Positions 23,939 through 37,100 of a DNA stretch of 64,000 bases are shown one piece after another. Location of the stretch: the NCBI RefSeq assembly GCF_016545825.1, contig NC_052617.1, positions 6,034,600 through 6,098,599 on the forward strand, written 5' to 3'. Both the position numbers and the translations under genes were made by a program. The notes beneath the pieces were generated by a model. The model saw nothing but the letters and a program-made list of their open reading frames with translations. It was not told the origin of the DNA and made no database searches. This DNA comes from Eucalyptus grandis (Eukaryota; Streptophyta; Magnoliopsida; Myrtales; Myrtaceae). Every line of letters starts with the position of its first letter. The first letter of the stretch is position 1.

Positions 23939-25031
23939 TGAAGAATAGAAAAGATGCTTGATGATGAACTAAAACCCCAATGAGTTCTACTTGTATTTGA
24001 CAATGGAGCAGGCCTAGTAAAAACAGCCCATCATGATTTAAAACCTCCACGATTTTAGAGGGCTGGATATCGTCTACCTTCACGCTCTTGAAATATGAGG
24101 TAGCGCTAGAACAGAACTTGTAGTCTTTCTGAAACAATGGATGATCTCCTCTTGAGATGAAACGATGACCAGTGGTCTTCCTAATTTGAGCACTTCAAGT
24201 TCGAAGCTCTAATGAAAACGAAGTCCGGATCTCTCTATTTTGGACGATCAAAAGATGCTAAACTTCTATTAACGACTCATGCCACAGCAACATGCACATG
24301 GCACTCCGAATAGGAACGGATCGATTGCCCTCTCTGTCATGATACACGGTTGTAGTAATTGCACAAAACCCAAAATTATGGTGGATGGCCACGATTAGGG
24401 ACAATTAGTCTCTGATTGAATGCACTCTGAAAAGATCCATGATTGAAACTCGTCTGCATATAAGTCAATTTTGCATCTAAATAAATCCCAAATAAACATA
24501 TAGAAGGACTAATAATGATCAAGAGTTTAGAGAGTTCATATAAATGCTCCATTTCATCCTTACATGGACATTTCGATTTCAAAATAACAACACTGGATAC
24601 ATCGTCAACTTTACATTGATACAAAAGTAATTTTTTTCTAAGTCTGACTTGACATGGATACATTGACTCCAAAGACACTAGTCTGGGTAAGACTAGACGC
24701 AGAAACATTTTGAAATATCACTTGAGTTCAGCTGTTGTCTCTACAAACGAAAGTAGATGCCAGAATGTTCTAGTTTTGCTTCTTCCAAAACAGAAGGCAG
24801 TTCTATACTTGGGCATGAACGAAACATGGTCCGCATCCTCATGCTGATATGAAACACTCAACTTTGGTTGACGGTCAAAATATTTATCCTAAATGCAAAT
24901 AAAGTAAACACATAAGTGAGGGAAACAGTGTATTGAAAAAGTTTGAGACTTAATCAATTAGCTCAAGCGACTCTATTTTTCATTAAAGATCTTAAACTTC
25001 TTGCGTGTGGTTGACAGAGCCCCATCATTTA
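23939..25031. other. 3' flank of RLK copy 3, no gene
   Basis: 24070-24200 resembles 16915-17040 (CCTTCACGCTCTTGAA block) and 24400-25030 resembles 17150-17790, so the duplication unit includes the 3' flank. No gene seen. Confidence 0.5.
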
Positions 25032-26270
25032 TCAGACGATAACTTCTATGAATTGATCCGGGAAATGGCTTGAAGCTATTGCATCTTTCACAGGATCAGC
25101 GGCTGTCACTGAATATTGAACGCCGTGGAAAGTGGTTGAACAAGCTGATAGTCTCTGAGAAATCCTGTCCATCGACGGCCTGATTTGGGGATTAGCGGAT
25201 AAGTAAGCGACTGCAAGCTTGAATATGGTCAGAAATTTATCCTCAATGCCTGACGTGGGCGTTGGTAGGCGTGAATCCAATATATTCCTCAAAACAACTT
25301 AGATCTCTACGTCGACTGGAGCTACTAGAGACGAAATGTTGTCACCTGGATGTCTTCCTTTGATCACCTCGATGGCCACTATTCCAAAGCTATACACAAC
25401 ACATTTCTCTGTCACCTTCATTGTGTAAGCAAGCTCTGCACAAAGAGGGTGATATATGTATTAGCATGAAGACATTGCTTTAGCTCAACCTTCGGATTAA
25501 GAGTTGATTTTAGAGTTTACCTAGAGCTACACGACCATATGTGTCGACAACTAAAGTCCAGTTTGATGTATCCAGCTTAAGAAGCTTAGCTATGCCGAAG
25601 TCAGAAATATGCGCCTCGTACTCGGAATCAAGCAGAATGTTGTTACTTGAAATATCTCGATGAATGATTGGAGGGTTACAATCACGATGCATATAAGAAA
25701 GAACATATGCCACGCCTTTTATGATATTCACCCTCTTGTTCCGGTCCAACTCTTGAGCTTCTTCTTCATTGCTCAAGATCGTAGACAAGCTTCCTCTGTC
25801 CAAGTACTCATACACTAAGAAAGAGTGTCATAGATGTGAACAATAGCCCTCAAGTTTCACAATATTGCGGTGTCAAATTTCTGTCAAAGCCCCGATCTCA
25901 TTCAAAAATTCCTTTTGATCAGTTTGCCCACTATCAACCATTTGATTGATCTTCTTAACATCTACTATATACCTGATCTTAATTTGGCCTTGAAGACACT
26001 TCCACAGCCTCCCCTTCCAATACAATAAATCTCATCAAATGCCTCGGTGGATTCTATGATGTCTTCATATAAGATCTTTCCATCGTACTTTGATGGGGGA
26101 AAGACTTCAGTAGTCTTGGGTGCTAGTTCTGCTATTCGATGGAGCTTCTTTCTACAAAAAATGAAGAATATTCCAAGGAAAATAAATAGAAGAACTGCAC
26201 CTAATAGAGGAAACACAATAAGAAACACTTTGCCTCCCGCAGGAGAGCTTTCCCTATCCAACACCGCTTA
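25032..26270 (-). pseudogene. LRR receptor-like kinase, copy 3, kinase-end remnant
   Basis: Kinase part only. Exon 3 is 25032-25435 with an in-frame stop in VDVEI*VVLRN; the intron is 25436-25520; the exon 2 fragment is 25521-26270. It retains IGRGGCGSVFKAKL, HRDISSNN and SDFGIAKL, but the activation segment is degraded (DTYGRVAL instead of GTYGYVAP), with stops after TEI and SHL and frame breaks near 25970. It stops just outside the transmembrane segment, where an LTR has inserted. A further 97 bp of the gene is found past the insertion at 30464-30560. Most of the LRR domain is missing. Confidence 0.85.
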
Positions 26271-28439
26271 TATGACATCATGAATTTCCAGTTCTATTTT
26301 CAATTGAATGAATCGGTTTTTCATTGACGCGCCTATAGTTCTATTCTCTGAGCTAATTACTCACGAGATAACTAGTCTATTTGGTGAAACCGTTAAGGGA
26401 TTTTAACGCAATAGACTCGAGAATTTGACCAAGAATCGACCGCTCGACCATGTTAGTTTGCAAGGATCATTACGGCACAGTTAAAAATCGACCAGAGATT
26501 AGAGATAGGTTGACTCGACTAAGCCATGTGATTAAGTGTGGGTGATTCCACCTAATTGCAAAATTCTCGTCAATTAGCACTAGACCAATTTTTTTGTTAT
26601 TTTGGTACCTGTGTCTACATTTGAAACCTCGAGATTTTCACGACAACTGAAAGTCGCCAATGTATCGAAGATGTACAATGTGACTTGAAATAATCGACCA
26701 CGAGTCAATTGCACTAAAAATTCCTAAAAGCTACCTGATAGGTTAGGTCACGCTAAAATCTCGCCAGATTAAAATTAACCGCGAATTTGAACTCGATTTC
26801 AGAAATTGAAATTTCTGTCATGTCACGATTTATTTTAGAATCATTACCTCATCCTCCAAATATTTTTCTGCAAACCGAGATTTTTGGCAAAAATTCAAAG
26901 TAGGGCCGTTTTTGACCGGAAAAATCCGAGGACTTTTTTATCGCGTTTTTGGGATTCATGTTGGTTCAATTGGTAAAGAAAAATGTTAATTTAGTCTAGA
27001 CATTTTGGTTGGATTTATGGGGATCGAATTAGACTCAATTGGAGAGGAATTGGGTTCTATTTGGGGAAAATGTTACAAAATTCGTAGGCCATGGGAGGGG
27101 GAACATTTTGACCACTTGATTAGCTTCTAAGGGAAGATTGTGGGCTGCCAAGGGGCCATGGATGACAGCCATGGCTGGTGGGGCCTTGCCAAGGGACCAA
27201 ATGGATAGAATGAAGGCTTTAGAAGCCAAAGAGGGACCCTCCACCTTCAACAGCTCCTTCTTCATTTCCAGCCACCTTTCTCCATTTTCAGTCCCTTTTG
27301 AAACTCCAAAGTTGCAGAGAAACCAATCAAGCTCCCCCTAGCCCGTCGCACGCCCGCCGAGCCGCTAGGACCACCGTGTCGCCGTCGCGTCACCCGTGAG
27401 CCTCACGTGCTAGCCCATTCACATCCCGCTTGTCCCACACCGTCTCGTCGTCCCCCGCGATCCTTGGGCCACTGTCGAGCCTCCGTCTAGCCGCTTGAGC
27501 CGTCTCCGTTACCATCCAGTCACTGTCGAGCGTTGCCGTCACCCGCTGCAGCCATCGCTGCCCGTCCTAGCCATTTCCAGCTCAACCCGTCGCCCGGTTC
27601 GCCCTCTCAGCCTAGCAACCAAAGCCAAAGACTAGAAAGGGTCTTTGGGATTCGAGGCCCGTTTCGGACCTTTTCCGGGCCTTGCTTGGCTTTGCCGCCA
27701 AGAGGTTTGTTGCCCGTCTCCTCATTGCCGTCGCCGTGGACTCATCGGATTGCTAAACAGGTGAGTTTACTTGCTAAACTTGGCTTAGGGAGTTAATGAC
27801 ATTTTATGGGTGTTTAGATTAGGTTAATTAAGGTTTAGGTGGTTAGTTAGAATGGATTAGCGATTTAATTATTCATTTATGCATGTTAGGTGGATAGGAC
27901 GGCTTAATTAGGGACTAGATAGATCGTGCTATTTATCTAGATTGGTTCAGAAATTTTCCGGATCCGTTTCGGTGTTTAATTAGGCATTTCCGGCCTAAGT
28001 CTCTATTTTTGGTAATTAATTGCATTTATTTAATTATTTTTGGTATTTATTTAATTATTTATTATTTTTTTAAAATTATACCGAGATAGCCGATGACCGG
28101 AATTTCATGCTAATTGCAATGGTGTGCTTGGTTTATTTAATTGAGTGCTAATTTGTGCAAATTTAGTGGAAATTGTAATTTTTGGTATTTATATCAAAAT
28201 TGTGTAATTTCGGTATTTAATCAGAAAATACCAAGGTGTCGATTTTTAATGTCAAAAATTTTTTTAGGCACTATATTAAATAGTTGGATTTTTAAAAAGA
28301 AATATATAGTATTTTGGCTTAGACCGACCGTGTACCCACACACGATTATTTTTATCGGGTATTTTCAACACAATGAAAACAGGCCAAGTTCGTTATTTAA
28401 TTGAGGAATTGGTGTGCAAAACACAAGGTCCTTGGCTGA

Positions 28440-28720
28440 GATTGATTTATCATGTATCGCTTAGGTGAGCATTATTGAATTGTTAGCTTGTGAGAGCAAT
28501 ATGCTATATCAGCCTATTTGGGCTTGATATGTCAGCTTGTGAGAGCAGTATACCTTATTAGCTTGTGTCAGCAATGATCATTTATCAACTTATGAGAGCA
28601 ACGTTCCGTATATGAGCTTGTGCGAGCTATTATCTATCTATATCGGCTAGTGCAATATACCATCTATCTATATATCAGCTTGTGAGAGCTATTACCGTCT
28701 ATACTTCAGTTTGTGGGAGC
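28440..28720. repeat. Minisatellite in family-L LTR
   Basis: About eight imperfect units of the type AGCTTGTGAGAGCAATAT, related to the inverse of the array at 5540-5720. Confidence 0.7.
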
Positions 28721-29022
28721 AGTAATTGAATCGATTGTTTGATAGATGGTATTGATTGATAGATGGTATGAATCATATCGATTGTGTCAAATTGAGTTGA
28801 TTGACTGGGTGGATCGATGGATCGATTATTTGAATTGAATTGATTGGTTGAGTATATGAATCGTATTGACTTGCAGGAATGAACTGAGGCAAGGTAAGTC
28901 ATCTGTCTTGTGTGTGCATAGACTGCCTTTAGGCGTATTTCTTTCTTAATTGGAGTTTAGGGAGTGAACTTGCTAAGACATTGTCTCACCCCGTTGTGGG
29001 CTCAATATTTTTAGATCCTTAG

Positions 29023-30188
29023 ATGACGGTTCCTCCGGAATGTTTTGGCTAGCCCATGAGGGTTATCGAGCGGGTTCTTAGCTACCCCAATCTCGGAAGT
29101 CACTGAATCTATGAACTTGTGGTGACCACCATCTAGGTCGAAGAGGACCTGCCTTATAGGGTACCTCATCGAGTTAGAGCGTGGTTTCACTATGGACCCA
29201 ATGGATTTAGGATGGGTGCCATCAGGGGTTATGAAATTTCTGTTGTAATAGTTGATAGGGGTGTGCAAAAGAATCAGGATCCGGCCGGACCGCCTGGAAC
29301 CGGATCGGAGCCGCCCGGAATCAGTGGTTCTTGAGGGAATTGGTCCGGTTCCCGGTTCCAATTTATGGGAACTGGTGGTACCGGGTCCAGTTCCTGGTTC
29401 CATGGGCAGATCCGTCCACCTGCCCACCCAGACCGGACCGGACCGATTAATTTTTAATATTAAAAAAATTGAAATTACTAATTAACAAACCCTATTGAAT
29501 TTGCTCTCTCTCTCTCTCTCCATCGCCACCATTTTCCAGCTTCAGCTTCATGCTCGTTAGTCGACCCACCGCCGAAAACCTTACCAAGTCCCGAGAGCCT
29601 ATGGCTCTCGACGCTCCCTTCCTTCCCCAAAACTCGAAAGATCTCAACTTTGAGGTTCCCAGCTCGCCATCCTCCATCGACGTTGCGGAGCTCCATTGCT
29701 TCCCAGTGAAATGACACGGAAGGGAGCTATAAAACAGTAGCGAAGAAACCCTAAAACACTGCCTCCGCCCCTCCAAATCCAAATACCAGAACCCTCCCAA
29801 GTACCCATCTTTATTCTAGCTCAAAAGCCTTCTCTTTCCACTACAATGTCCCGTCTTTTTGGTTCTTTGACATTGCCCCTTCCATTGCTCATTCTTCATT
29901 GGTGAGACTGGTTCCATGGATCCACCCGAGAACCGGATCGGCGGTCCGATCCGGTTCTCGGGTGGATCCATGCAACAAACGGGTGGATCCCGGTTCCAAA
30001 ATTGGAACTGGTCATTAGCGGGCGATTCCCGATTCTAGGTCGGGAACCGCCCGCCCGGACCATGCACACCCCTAATAGTTGATGTCACTCTAGGTGAAAG
30101 TGCAGCTAACCCTCCTAATGGTGTGGTGGAGGACCCGACGCCCCCGGAGCCTGTGGAGACAGAAGGATCGGCGAATATGTCTGGCTAG
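29023..30188 (+). pseudogene. Family-L LTR ORF, broken and split by hAT
   Basis: ATG at 29023, blocks YELVVTTI, PHRVRAWFHYGPNG and GAIRGYEIS, then the hAT at 29256-30074, then NPPNGVVEDP to the stop at 30186-30188. Several in-frame stops (for example after ECFG). Function unknown. Confidence 0.5.
29256..30074. mobile_element. Non-autonomous hAT element, 819 bp, 8-bp TSD
   Basis: TAGGGGTGTGCA inverted ends and a perfect 8-bp duplication atagttga (29248-29255 and 30075-30082). Homologous to 9892-10520 in opposite orientation; carries an extra internal block (about 29490-29900) with a short CT run. No transposase. Confidence 0.9.
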
Positions 30189-30463
30189 TTGATCTTCGGA
30201 TAGCTTCATTAGAAAGCCAATCTTTTGTAGACTTTTGTCTATAGACTAGTATTGTAAATAAACTAGTCAGCTGTGTATAAAGATGTGTTGTGGTTGTGTA
30301 ATGATGGTCCTGCTTTTCTATCCCATCTTTGTGCTGTTTGGGGATTTATTTATACGCTTCCACATATGCATTCAAATGAATGGGTCGGCGATGCATCCTG
30401 GGACGTCGCAATATAATTGACCATCGAGGGATGGGCACGCGCTTGAGGATCGGGGCATGACAA

Positions 30464-30560
30464 CTTACTTGGCTCTAGTCCTTCAACATTTCCACACAAT
30501 CCATTGTTGCCTTGTAACACTTCTTTTGTTGCATTTTGGAATGCCGTGGTGTTGGGGATT
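30464..30560 (-). pseudogene. RLK copy 3, part beyond the LTR insertion
   Basis: The minus strand reads PNTTAFQNATKE then NNGLCGNVEGLEP, the juxtamembrane end of the LRR domain, collinear with 19033-19127 of copy 2. It ends abruptly near 30560, at the start of another LTR-like sequence, so the LRRs are lost or lie elsewhere. Confidence 0.85.
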
Positions 30561-30562
30561 GG

Positions 30563-30741
30563 TGTAATACTTGAGATATTGAATCAAACAAAAAGAGAAG
30601 CGGTGGGCCCCACACAAAAAAGAAAAAAAGAAGAAAGAAGTTTGAAAAGTCATAATAAAATGAAAAAAGAAGTGAGTGGGGCTAAGCTCTTTTAAGAGAG
30701 CCCGAACTAGTTCAGGAAGAGAGAGAAAAGAAGACAGAGAG

Positions 30742-30772
<31 letters not shown>

Positions 30773-31430
30773 AAAGGAGGAGGAGGAGGAGGAGGAGGAG
30801 GAAAAAGAGGAAGAGGGTTTGACGCGTGCATGCTGTGGACACCTCGCCGAGCCGACTTGATTCTGTAATGCAATGCCCAATAAGAACTTAAGCCCCTTGT
30901 TCGTCCAATCGAAGTATTTTCTGGGATTAGCGCTCAAATTCGAAATTTTGAAAAAATCTAGCGGCGAAGTTCGATTTTTGAGTTGTTGAGCCACGTAATT
31001 TTATAAAAATGATAGTTTAGGGTGTTGTAGAGCCATAGGATTTTACGGATCATGATTAAAGCTTACGGTTTGCCTAAAACAAAATTTTGAAGTTTCCTGC
31101 GTGTGATGAACAGTACGCGTCCAGCATATTCGGGTCCTTATTTTGTTGCTTTTCGACTTGATTTTGGGATGGTCAAGTTGGGATTCTTGTAATCTATTTG
31201 AAGAGCTTTCTATTAACTATAAGTACATTCGGAACGGGGTTTATAGGAGAAAGTTATGACATAACCAAAGTTGTGCTCAACCGATGCATTGCGAACGGCT
31301 TGAATAATCGCTTTGGGTATATGATTTGTTAGTACATATGAGTCATTTTGTTAGCATTGAAGTGTAGTTTAGTCATTTCATAGTTGAGGTAGAGTTTTAT
31401 TTGATTTTAACATTATTCCTTGGTTATTTG
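30563..31430 (+). mobile_element. Old gypsy-like LTR, 5' part
   Basis: Starts TGTAATACTTGAG directly after the RLK fragment. Pieces at 41471-41799 and 45274-45730 may be its continuation, ending GGGTGTGATA followed by a PBS-like TGATATCAGAGT at 45735-45746. If so, it was split by the Sirevirus (31431 on) and by the LTR at 41800. Inference from ends and collinearity only. Confidence 0.4.
30741..30802. repeat. (GAAA)n and (GGA)n microsatellite
   Basis: Direct reading of GAAA units followed by GGA units. ORFs rich in Ser/Leu/Phe on the minus strand are artefacts. Confidence 0.95.
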
Positions 31431-32367
31431 TGTTGGAGAAAACTTCCTTGAGTGTTTTGAAGTTGACAAAACGTTTCCATCAATCTAGTCTGAAGACTTG
31501 CAGACTCTTCTATCACAGTCTGAAGACCTCCGGACTGCCAGACTCAAGACTCAAAGTTTATCCTAATTGACAGTTTCTAGACTGTCGAAGAAGGCTTATC
31601 CAGAACTGGATGTTTTGTTAAGGATTTGACTTTATCGACTGGAGAAGATCTCTTGGCTGGATATAGCATGTCGGAATCCATTATTCAAATCTAGATTGAT
31701 TCAAGGATTTTGGATCCGTTGATTGGCGAAGTAAACTTGGAAAGTTCTACTTATGGAAACCGAGATCCTGATTGTATGGGCGAGCAGGATTGATGGGCTA
31801 TCGTCACGTTCCTTAAATAGCTTGAAAGATTTTCCTAATTGATTCTGTCCAACGGGTAGATTGGAAGAATTCATTTGGTAAGTGCCAACGGGTATGATGG
31901 CATAAAGGAGTATATAAGGAAGACATTCCAGTTGTTCGAGTGTGTGCGCGATAGAAGAATTCCAAAGTTTGAAGCTCCTTGTTCTTAGTCAATTAAACTG
32001 TTGAGCGAAATTTTGTACACAAAAAAGAGTCTTTATCTTTAAGAGACCTTGAGGAAGTGTAGTAGAGTCTCTACACTGTGGAATCTAGGCAGAGCTTTTC
32101 TGTAACAACTCTTTTGTTCATAGTGAAATTCAGCCGGTGGGCTATCAGTGCGGGAGAGTGGACGTAGGCTTGGATTAAGCCGAACCACTATAATCTATGT
32201 GTTCATTTTCTCTTCTCTACACTCTTTTACCTTGATCGTAACTTGTTTTCTCTAGAAGAGACGAATTTCATTTTCATAATCTATTGTTGATTAGTACTGC
32301 ACATATCTCGCAAAATAGTTTCTGCACCTATTCACCCCCCCTCTAGGTGCTCATACTAGCTTTCACA
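31431..32367 (+). repeat. 5' LTR of element A
   Basis: Starts TGTTGGAGAAAAC and ends CTAGCTTTCACA. Same length as the 3' LTR and very similar, so insertion is fairly recent. TATA-like TATATAA at 31911-31917; late motif GTGGACGTAGG near 32160. Confidence 0.92.
31911..31917 (+). promoter_or_regulatory. LTR TATA box
   Basis: TATATAA in GGAGTATATAAGGAAG, at the matching place in all LTRs of this group (40323-40329, 54094-54100; TATTTAA near 47102 and 52849). Confidence 0.55.
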
Positions 32368-32369
32368 AT

Positions 32370-32381
32370 TGGTATCAGAGC
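32370..32381 (+). other. Primer binding site, initiator-Met tRNA
   Basis: TGGTATCAGAGC two bases after the 5' LTR, complementary to the 3' end of plant initiator-Met tRNA. The same site follows the 3' LTR at 40782-40793 and element B's LTR at 54526-54537. Confidence 0.9.
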
Positions 32382-32429
32382 CCGTGTACTCACTTAAGTT
32401 GAAGTGTTTTACTTCAGAGTTAAAGATCC

Positions 32430-34129
32430 ATGACTAGTATGTTGGCTCCAGGACTGGTTGAAGGGCAAAGCAATACCAGACCGCCTTACTTTGATGGAAA
32501 GGACTACAACATATGGAAAACAAGATGAAGGCATTCCTAAGATCAAAGGATCCTCTAGAATGGGACGTGGTAGACAAATGAATCATTCCTAAAGCTGCAT
32601 CTATCTCAGAGAGAGGAAAAGATGTTGTTGAGTCTAGTGAAATGACTCAAGAAGAGATAACCAAGAGACAAGTTCTTAATGCAAAAGCAATTTATTCTTT
32701 ATATTGTGCATTATCACCTACTGAATATAACCGAATATATTTTTGTGGTATAGCTAAAGAAGTCTGGGATAGATTACACATCACCTATGAATGAACTGAT
32801 CGAGTGAAAGAAACCAGAATCAACATTCTGCTCGATCAATACAAAGCATTCAAAATGAAATCAGGATAATCTATCACTAACATGTTTAGCCGTTTTACAG
32901 AAATCGTGAATGGTCTTGAAAATCAAGGTCAACCAATTTATGATCCCGTGAAAGTAAACAAGCTACTGCGTGGACTCTCCAAGGATTAGAATCACATAAA
33001 GACCTCAATAAGGGAGACACAAAGAATTATGCCACTTTCTATCGATGAATTGGTTGGAACTCTTCAGTCTTATGAAGTGGAGTGAATCAACGAAGATGAA
33101 GATCATAAAGGTAAGAAATCCATTGCATTAAAATCTAATGATGATTCTGATGTCACAAATTTCGAAGACGATATGGATGATGAAGAACTTGCTCTCATGA
33201 TAAGAAGATTGAAAGCTAAACAAAGGGAGAAGATTCAATCCAAAGAAACAAAATTTTCAAAAGCAACAAACTAAGTTTGTTGAGGATGATGAAACCAATA
33301 GAGATGTAGTCTACTTTGAATGTAAGAAAAAGGGACACATCGGACCCAACTGTCCCCTTCGAGGAAAAAGAAATGAAAACCGAGAAATATCGAAAGGCAC
33401 TCAAAGCAGAAACTTGGAGTGATACGAATGTGAAGAAAGTGATGATGATTATGCCAACATTCGTCTCATGGCACAATCGACTCGTATTCGGACTCCGAGA
33501 TAGACTTAGATTCAGACAGTGAAATTGAGGTAAGTAACTTGAAAATTCCTACTAAAGTCTCTAGATACATTGATGAATTGTGTCTTAGTCTCAAAACTTC
33601 TCTTAAAAGGATTTCCGAACTCAAAAGAGAAAATTCTGCTCTAAAGCAACAGGAAAATGTTTGGAAATAAAAGGTCAAAAGTCTAGACAAAAGTGTTACT
33701 ATTTTAAAAGAAAATGCAGACAATCTTTCAAAAGAAAATGCATTCTTGAAAAATGACATCTCAAATATTTCTAAAAAATTTTCTATAGGATCTGAGAAAC
33801 TTGAGAAAATTCTTTCAACACAAAGACCTTACTTCAATAAATCTGGTTTGGGAATGACTGCAGAAACCATTCTTGTAATTGATTTTCCTAAAGTAAAGGA
33901 AAGAATTAAGCAAAGACCTACAAGAGATGCTTACAAAAATCATTTCCAAAAAGTTTTTGTAAAACTAGTAGGTCACAATGCTCTAAGATATTCTAAGTGC
34001 AATAGCTCAGACCATTTTGAGAAGGAATGTCCTATGGTTTGGAAACCTGTTAAGAAGGTATGGGCAAAGACCGTATATCACACTAACACCAATGGACCCA
34101 AGAAAATATGGGTACCAAAGAAAGCTTGA
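32430..34129 (+). pseudogene. Gag of element A, broken
   Basis: Start ATG at 32430 corresponds to 54586 in element B. Stops and indels are frequent: a one-base loss in the AAAAA run near 32517, TGA near 32578, and TAA near 32868. UBN2-type gag block (YNIWK, RLHITYE, MPLSIDELVGTLQSYEVE), then a knuckle-like FECKKKGHIGPNC whose first Cys is Tyr, a coiled-coil stretch (33590-33780), and a second knuckle SKCNSSDHFEKEC also lacking its first Cys. The final segment 33746-34129 is open. It ends TGA, 13 bases before the pol ATG in another frame. Confidence 0.8.
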
Positions 34130-34142
34130 GTCTCTTTTTTAA

Positions 34143-37100
34143 ATGCAGGTTACTATCAAGAAAAAGATTAAATGGTACCTGGATAGTGGATGCTCAAGGC
34201 ATATGACAGGAGATTCAAATTGCTTCATAAAATTTGTTCAAGTTAATGGTGGAAAAATTTCATTTGGAGGGAACAGCAAATGAAGAATTGTGGGATTCAG
34301 AACTATAAAGATTGGAAGTCTCACAATCAGTAATGTTTCCTTAGTGGAAGGACTCAATTACAATTTGCTAAGTATCGCCGCCTGTGCGACACCGGTTTCA
34401 AAATCAATTTTCAAGAAGGAATTGTTCAGAACTAGTAAAGACTCCTCTCGTCTTTCACGGGTCGAAGACATGGAAATATCTACCTCTTGTATGTCAAACC
34501 AGAGGAAACCCAATGTCTAATCTCAATTCAAGAAGAAACAAACTTATGGCACAGAAAACTTGGGCACATCAACATGAAGCAAATAGCCAAAATTTCAGCA
34601 AAGAAGCTTGTTCGTGGTTTACCCAATTTGTCATACCAAAAGTCTGATCTATGCACACCATGCGTGTTGGGAAAACAGGTAAGAAACTTATTTAAACCAA
34701 TAAATCAAGTTTCCACTAATCATGTACTGTAGCTTCTGCATATGGATCTCTTTGGACCAACCAGAACTCAAAACATTGGAGGTAAGAAATACTATTTAGT
34801 GATTGTGGATGATTATTCAAGATTCACTTGGGTAAATTTCTTGGTAAGTAAGTCTGAAACATTTTCTTACTTTAAAAAGTTTGCTAAAAAAAGTTCAAAA
34901 TGAGAAAGGGTATGTTATTTCAAGTATACGGACAGACCATGGAGCTGAATTTGAAAATCAAGACTTCACAAAATTATGTGATGAATCTGGCTTTCAGCAC
35001 GTGTTCTCTTCTCCACACACTCCAGAGCAGAATGGAGTTGTGGAAAGGAAGAATAGATCCTTGTTAGAAATGGCTAGAACTCTTTTAATTGAAAGTAACA
35101 TCTCTTCACGTTTTTGGGCTGAAGCATTTTCTACAGCATGTTATATCATTAATAGAGTTTTTCTAAGGCCTATTATGGAGAAAACACCCTACGAGTTATT
35201 CAAAGGAAAGAAGCCTATTGTTTCATATTTTCACGTGTTTGGATGTAAATGTTTTATATTGAAAAATGCAAATGATCGAATTGGTAAGTTTGAAGAAAAA
35301 TCAGACGAAGGCATCTTCCTTGGATATTCAACCACCAGCAAAGCTTATAGAGTATACAACAAAAAGACTCAATCTGTGGAGGAATCAATGAATGTCAAAT
35401 TTCAAGACTTTATGCAAAATGAATCAATTCAGACTCAACTTGAAGCATCTGAACCTGCTCCAAACTCTACAAAGTCTAAATCTCCAGAAGCAGCTCAGAC
35501 TTCAGAAGACCAGCAACAAATGATTGTCGAAGATTCAAATGAGAAAAATGATCAACAATTGGACAAATCAACCAGCAACTGGAAGCATAAGTCCAATCAT
35601 CCTAAAGATCTCATTATTGGTGATATTAATGAAGGAATTCGCACAAGATCCAAAAGGCGTGAAGAGTCTAGTGCTGTGGCTCTTATTTCTGAAATAGAAC
35701 CCAAGAGCATAGAAGAAGCTTTAACTAATGAAAGCTGGATTGAAGCTATGCAAGAAGAACTCAGGCAATTCAGTATTAATGATGTCTGGGAATTGACTCC
35801 AAAACCGAAAGGTAAATCTATCATTGGAGCTAAATGGGTTTTCAGGAACAAGATGAACGAGAAAGGAAAGGTAGTAAGAAACAAAACAAGACTCGTGGCC
35901 AAGGAATATACGCAAGAAGAAGGGATAGACTATGATGAGACTTACGCGCCAGTAGCGAGGTTAGAAGCAATTAGATTATTACTTGCTTTTGCTTGTTATA
36001 AGAATTTCAGGTTATTCCAAATGGACGTCAAAAGTGCTTTCCTAAATGGATTTATCCAAGAGGAAGTCTATGTGGAACAACCACCCAGTTTTGAAGACCC
36101 AAGGAAACCGGACTCTGTATTCAGACTGAAAAAGGTTCTATATGGTTTAAAGCAAGCACCTCGAGCTTGGTACGATAGACTAAGTAAGTTTTTAATTCAA
36201 AATGGCTTTGTCAAAGGTAAAGTAGATACCACATTGTTTATCAAAAGAGAAAGCAAAAGTTTTCTACTTGTTCAAATATATGTCGATGATATTATCTTTG
36301 GCTCTTCTAATGAAAGTGTGTGCAAGAAATTCTCTAAGTCTATACAGGATGAATTTGAAATGAGCATGATGGGTGAACTAACTTTCTTTCTCGGGCTTCA
36401 AGTGAAACAACTGAAGGAATGAACTTTTATTTATCAAGAAAAATATGCCAATGATCTTGTCAAAAAGTTTAGGCTGGAAAATTGCAAAAAGACTAATATA
36501 CCAATGTCAAGTTCCTTGAAGCTGGACAAAGATGAAGGAGGAAAGAAAGTTGACCAGAAGCTATATAGGAGTATCATTGGTTCACTTCTTTATCTTACTG
36601 CTTTTAGACCTGACATTTTGTTTAGTGTTTACATTTGTGCAAGATTTCAATCAGACCCTAAAGAATCTCATCTAAGTGCTGCAAAGCGTATTATCAAATA
36701 CATTGTCTCAACTTCAAACTTTGGACTCTAGTATCCTAAAAAGGGAGACTTTACTCTTCTTGGATACTCAGACGCAGATCTAGCCGGATGTAGAGTTGAT
36801 AGAAAGAACACCTCAAGCACCTGTCAACTATTTGGAGGCAGGACAGTGTCTTGATTTTCAAGAAAGCAAAGTACAGTAGCTCTTTCCACAGCAGAAGTAG
36901 AGTATGTAGCTCTTGGAAGTTGTTGTTCACAAATACTGTGGATAAAACAACAGTTAAGAGACTTTGGAATCGAAGATTCATGCACTGAAATCAAATGTGA
37001 CAACACCAATCAATCTCACCAAGAATCCGATTCTTCACTCAAGAGCAAAACATATAGAGATTCGACATCACTTCATTAGAGATCATGTACAATGGAGAAG

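Larger units (their letters stand above)
26271..30462 (+). mobile_element. Solo-LTR-like element, family L, inside RLK copy 3
   Basis: Starts TATGACATC and ends GGGGCATGACA. Flanks gctta (26266-26270) and actta (30463-30467) are a 4/5 matching TSD. Without the nested hAT (29256-30074) it is 3.37 kb, close to the copies at 41800 (3.47 kb) and 48767 (3.31 kb). It contains a GC-rich block (27330-27740) followed by CAGGTGAGTTTACT, a minisatellite (about 28440-28720), a family ORF (29023-30188, broken) and CTCACCCCGT. No PBS, gag or pol, hence solo LTR of a gypsy-type element by inference. Confidence 0.7.

Noticed and set aside
28440..28720. Possible CRISPR-like direct repeats
   Set aside because: Units are degenerate, without spacers of fixed length, and the DNA is plant nuclear; it is a minisatellite.
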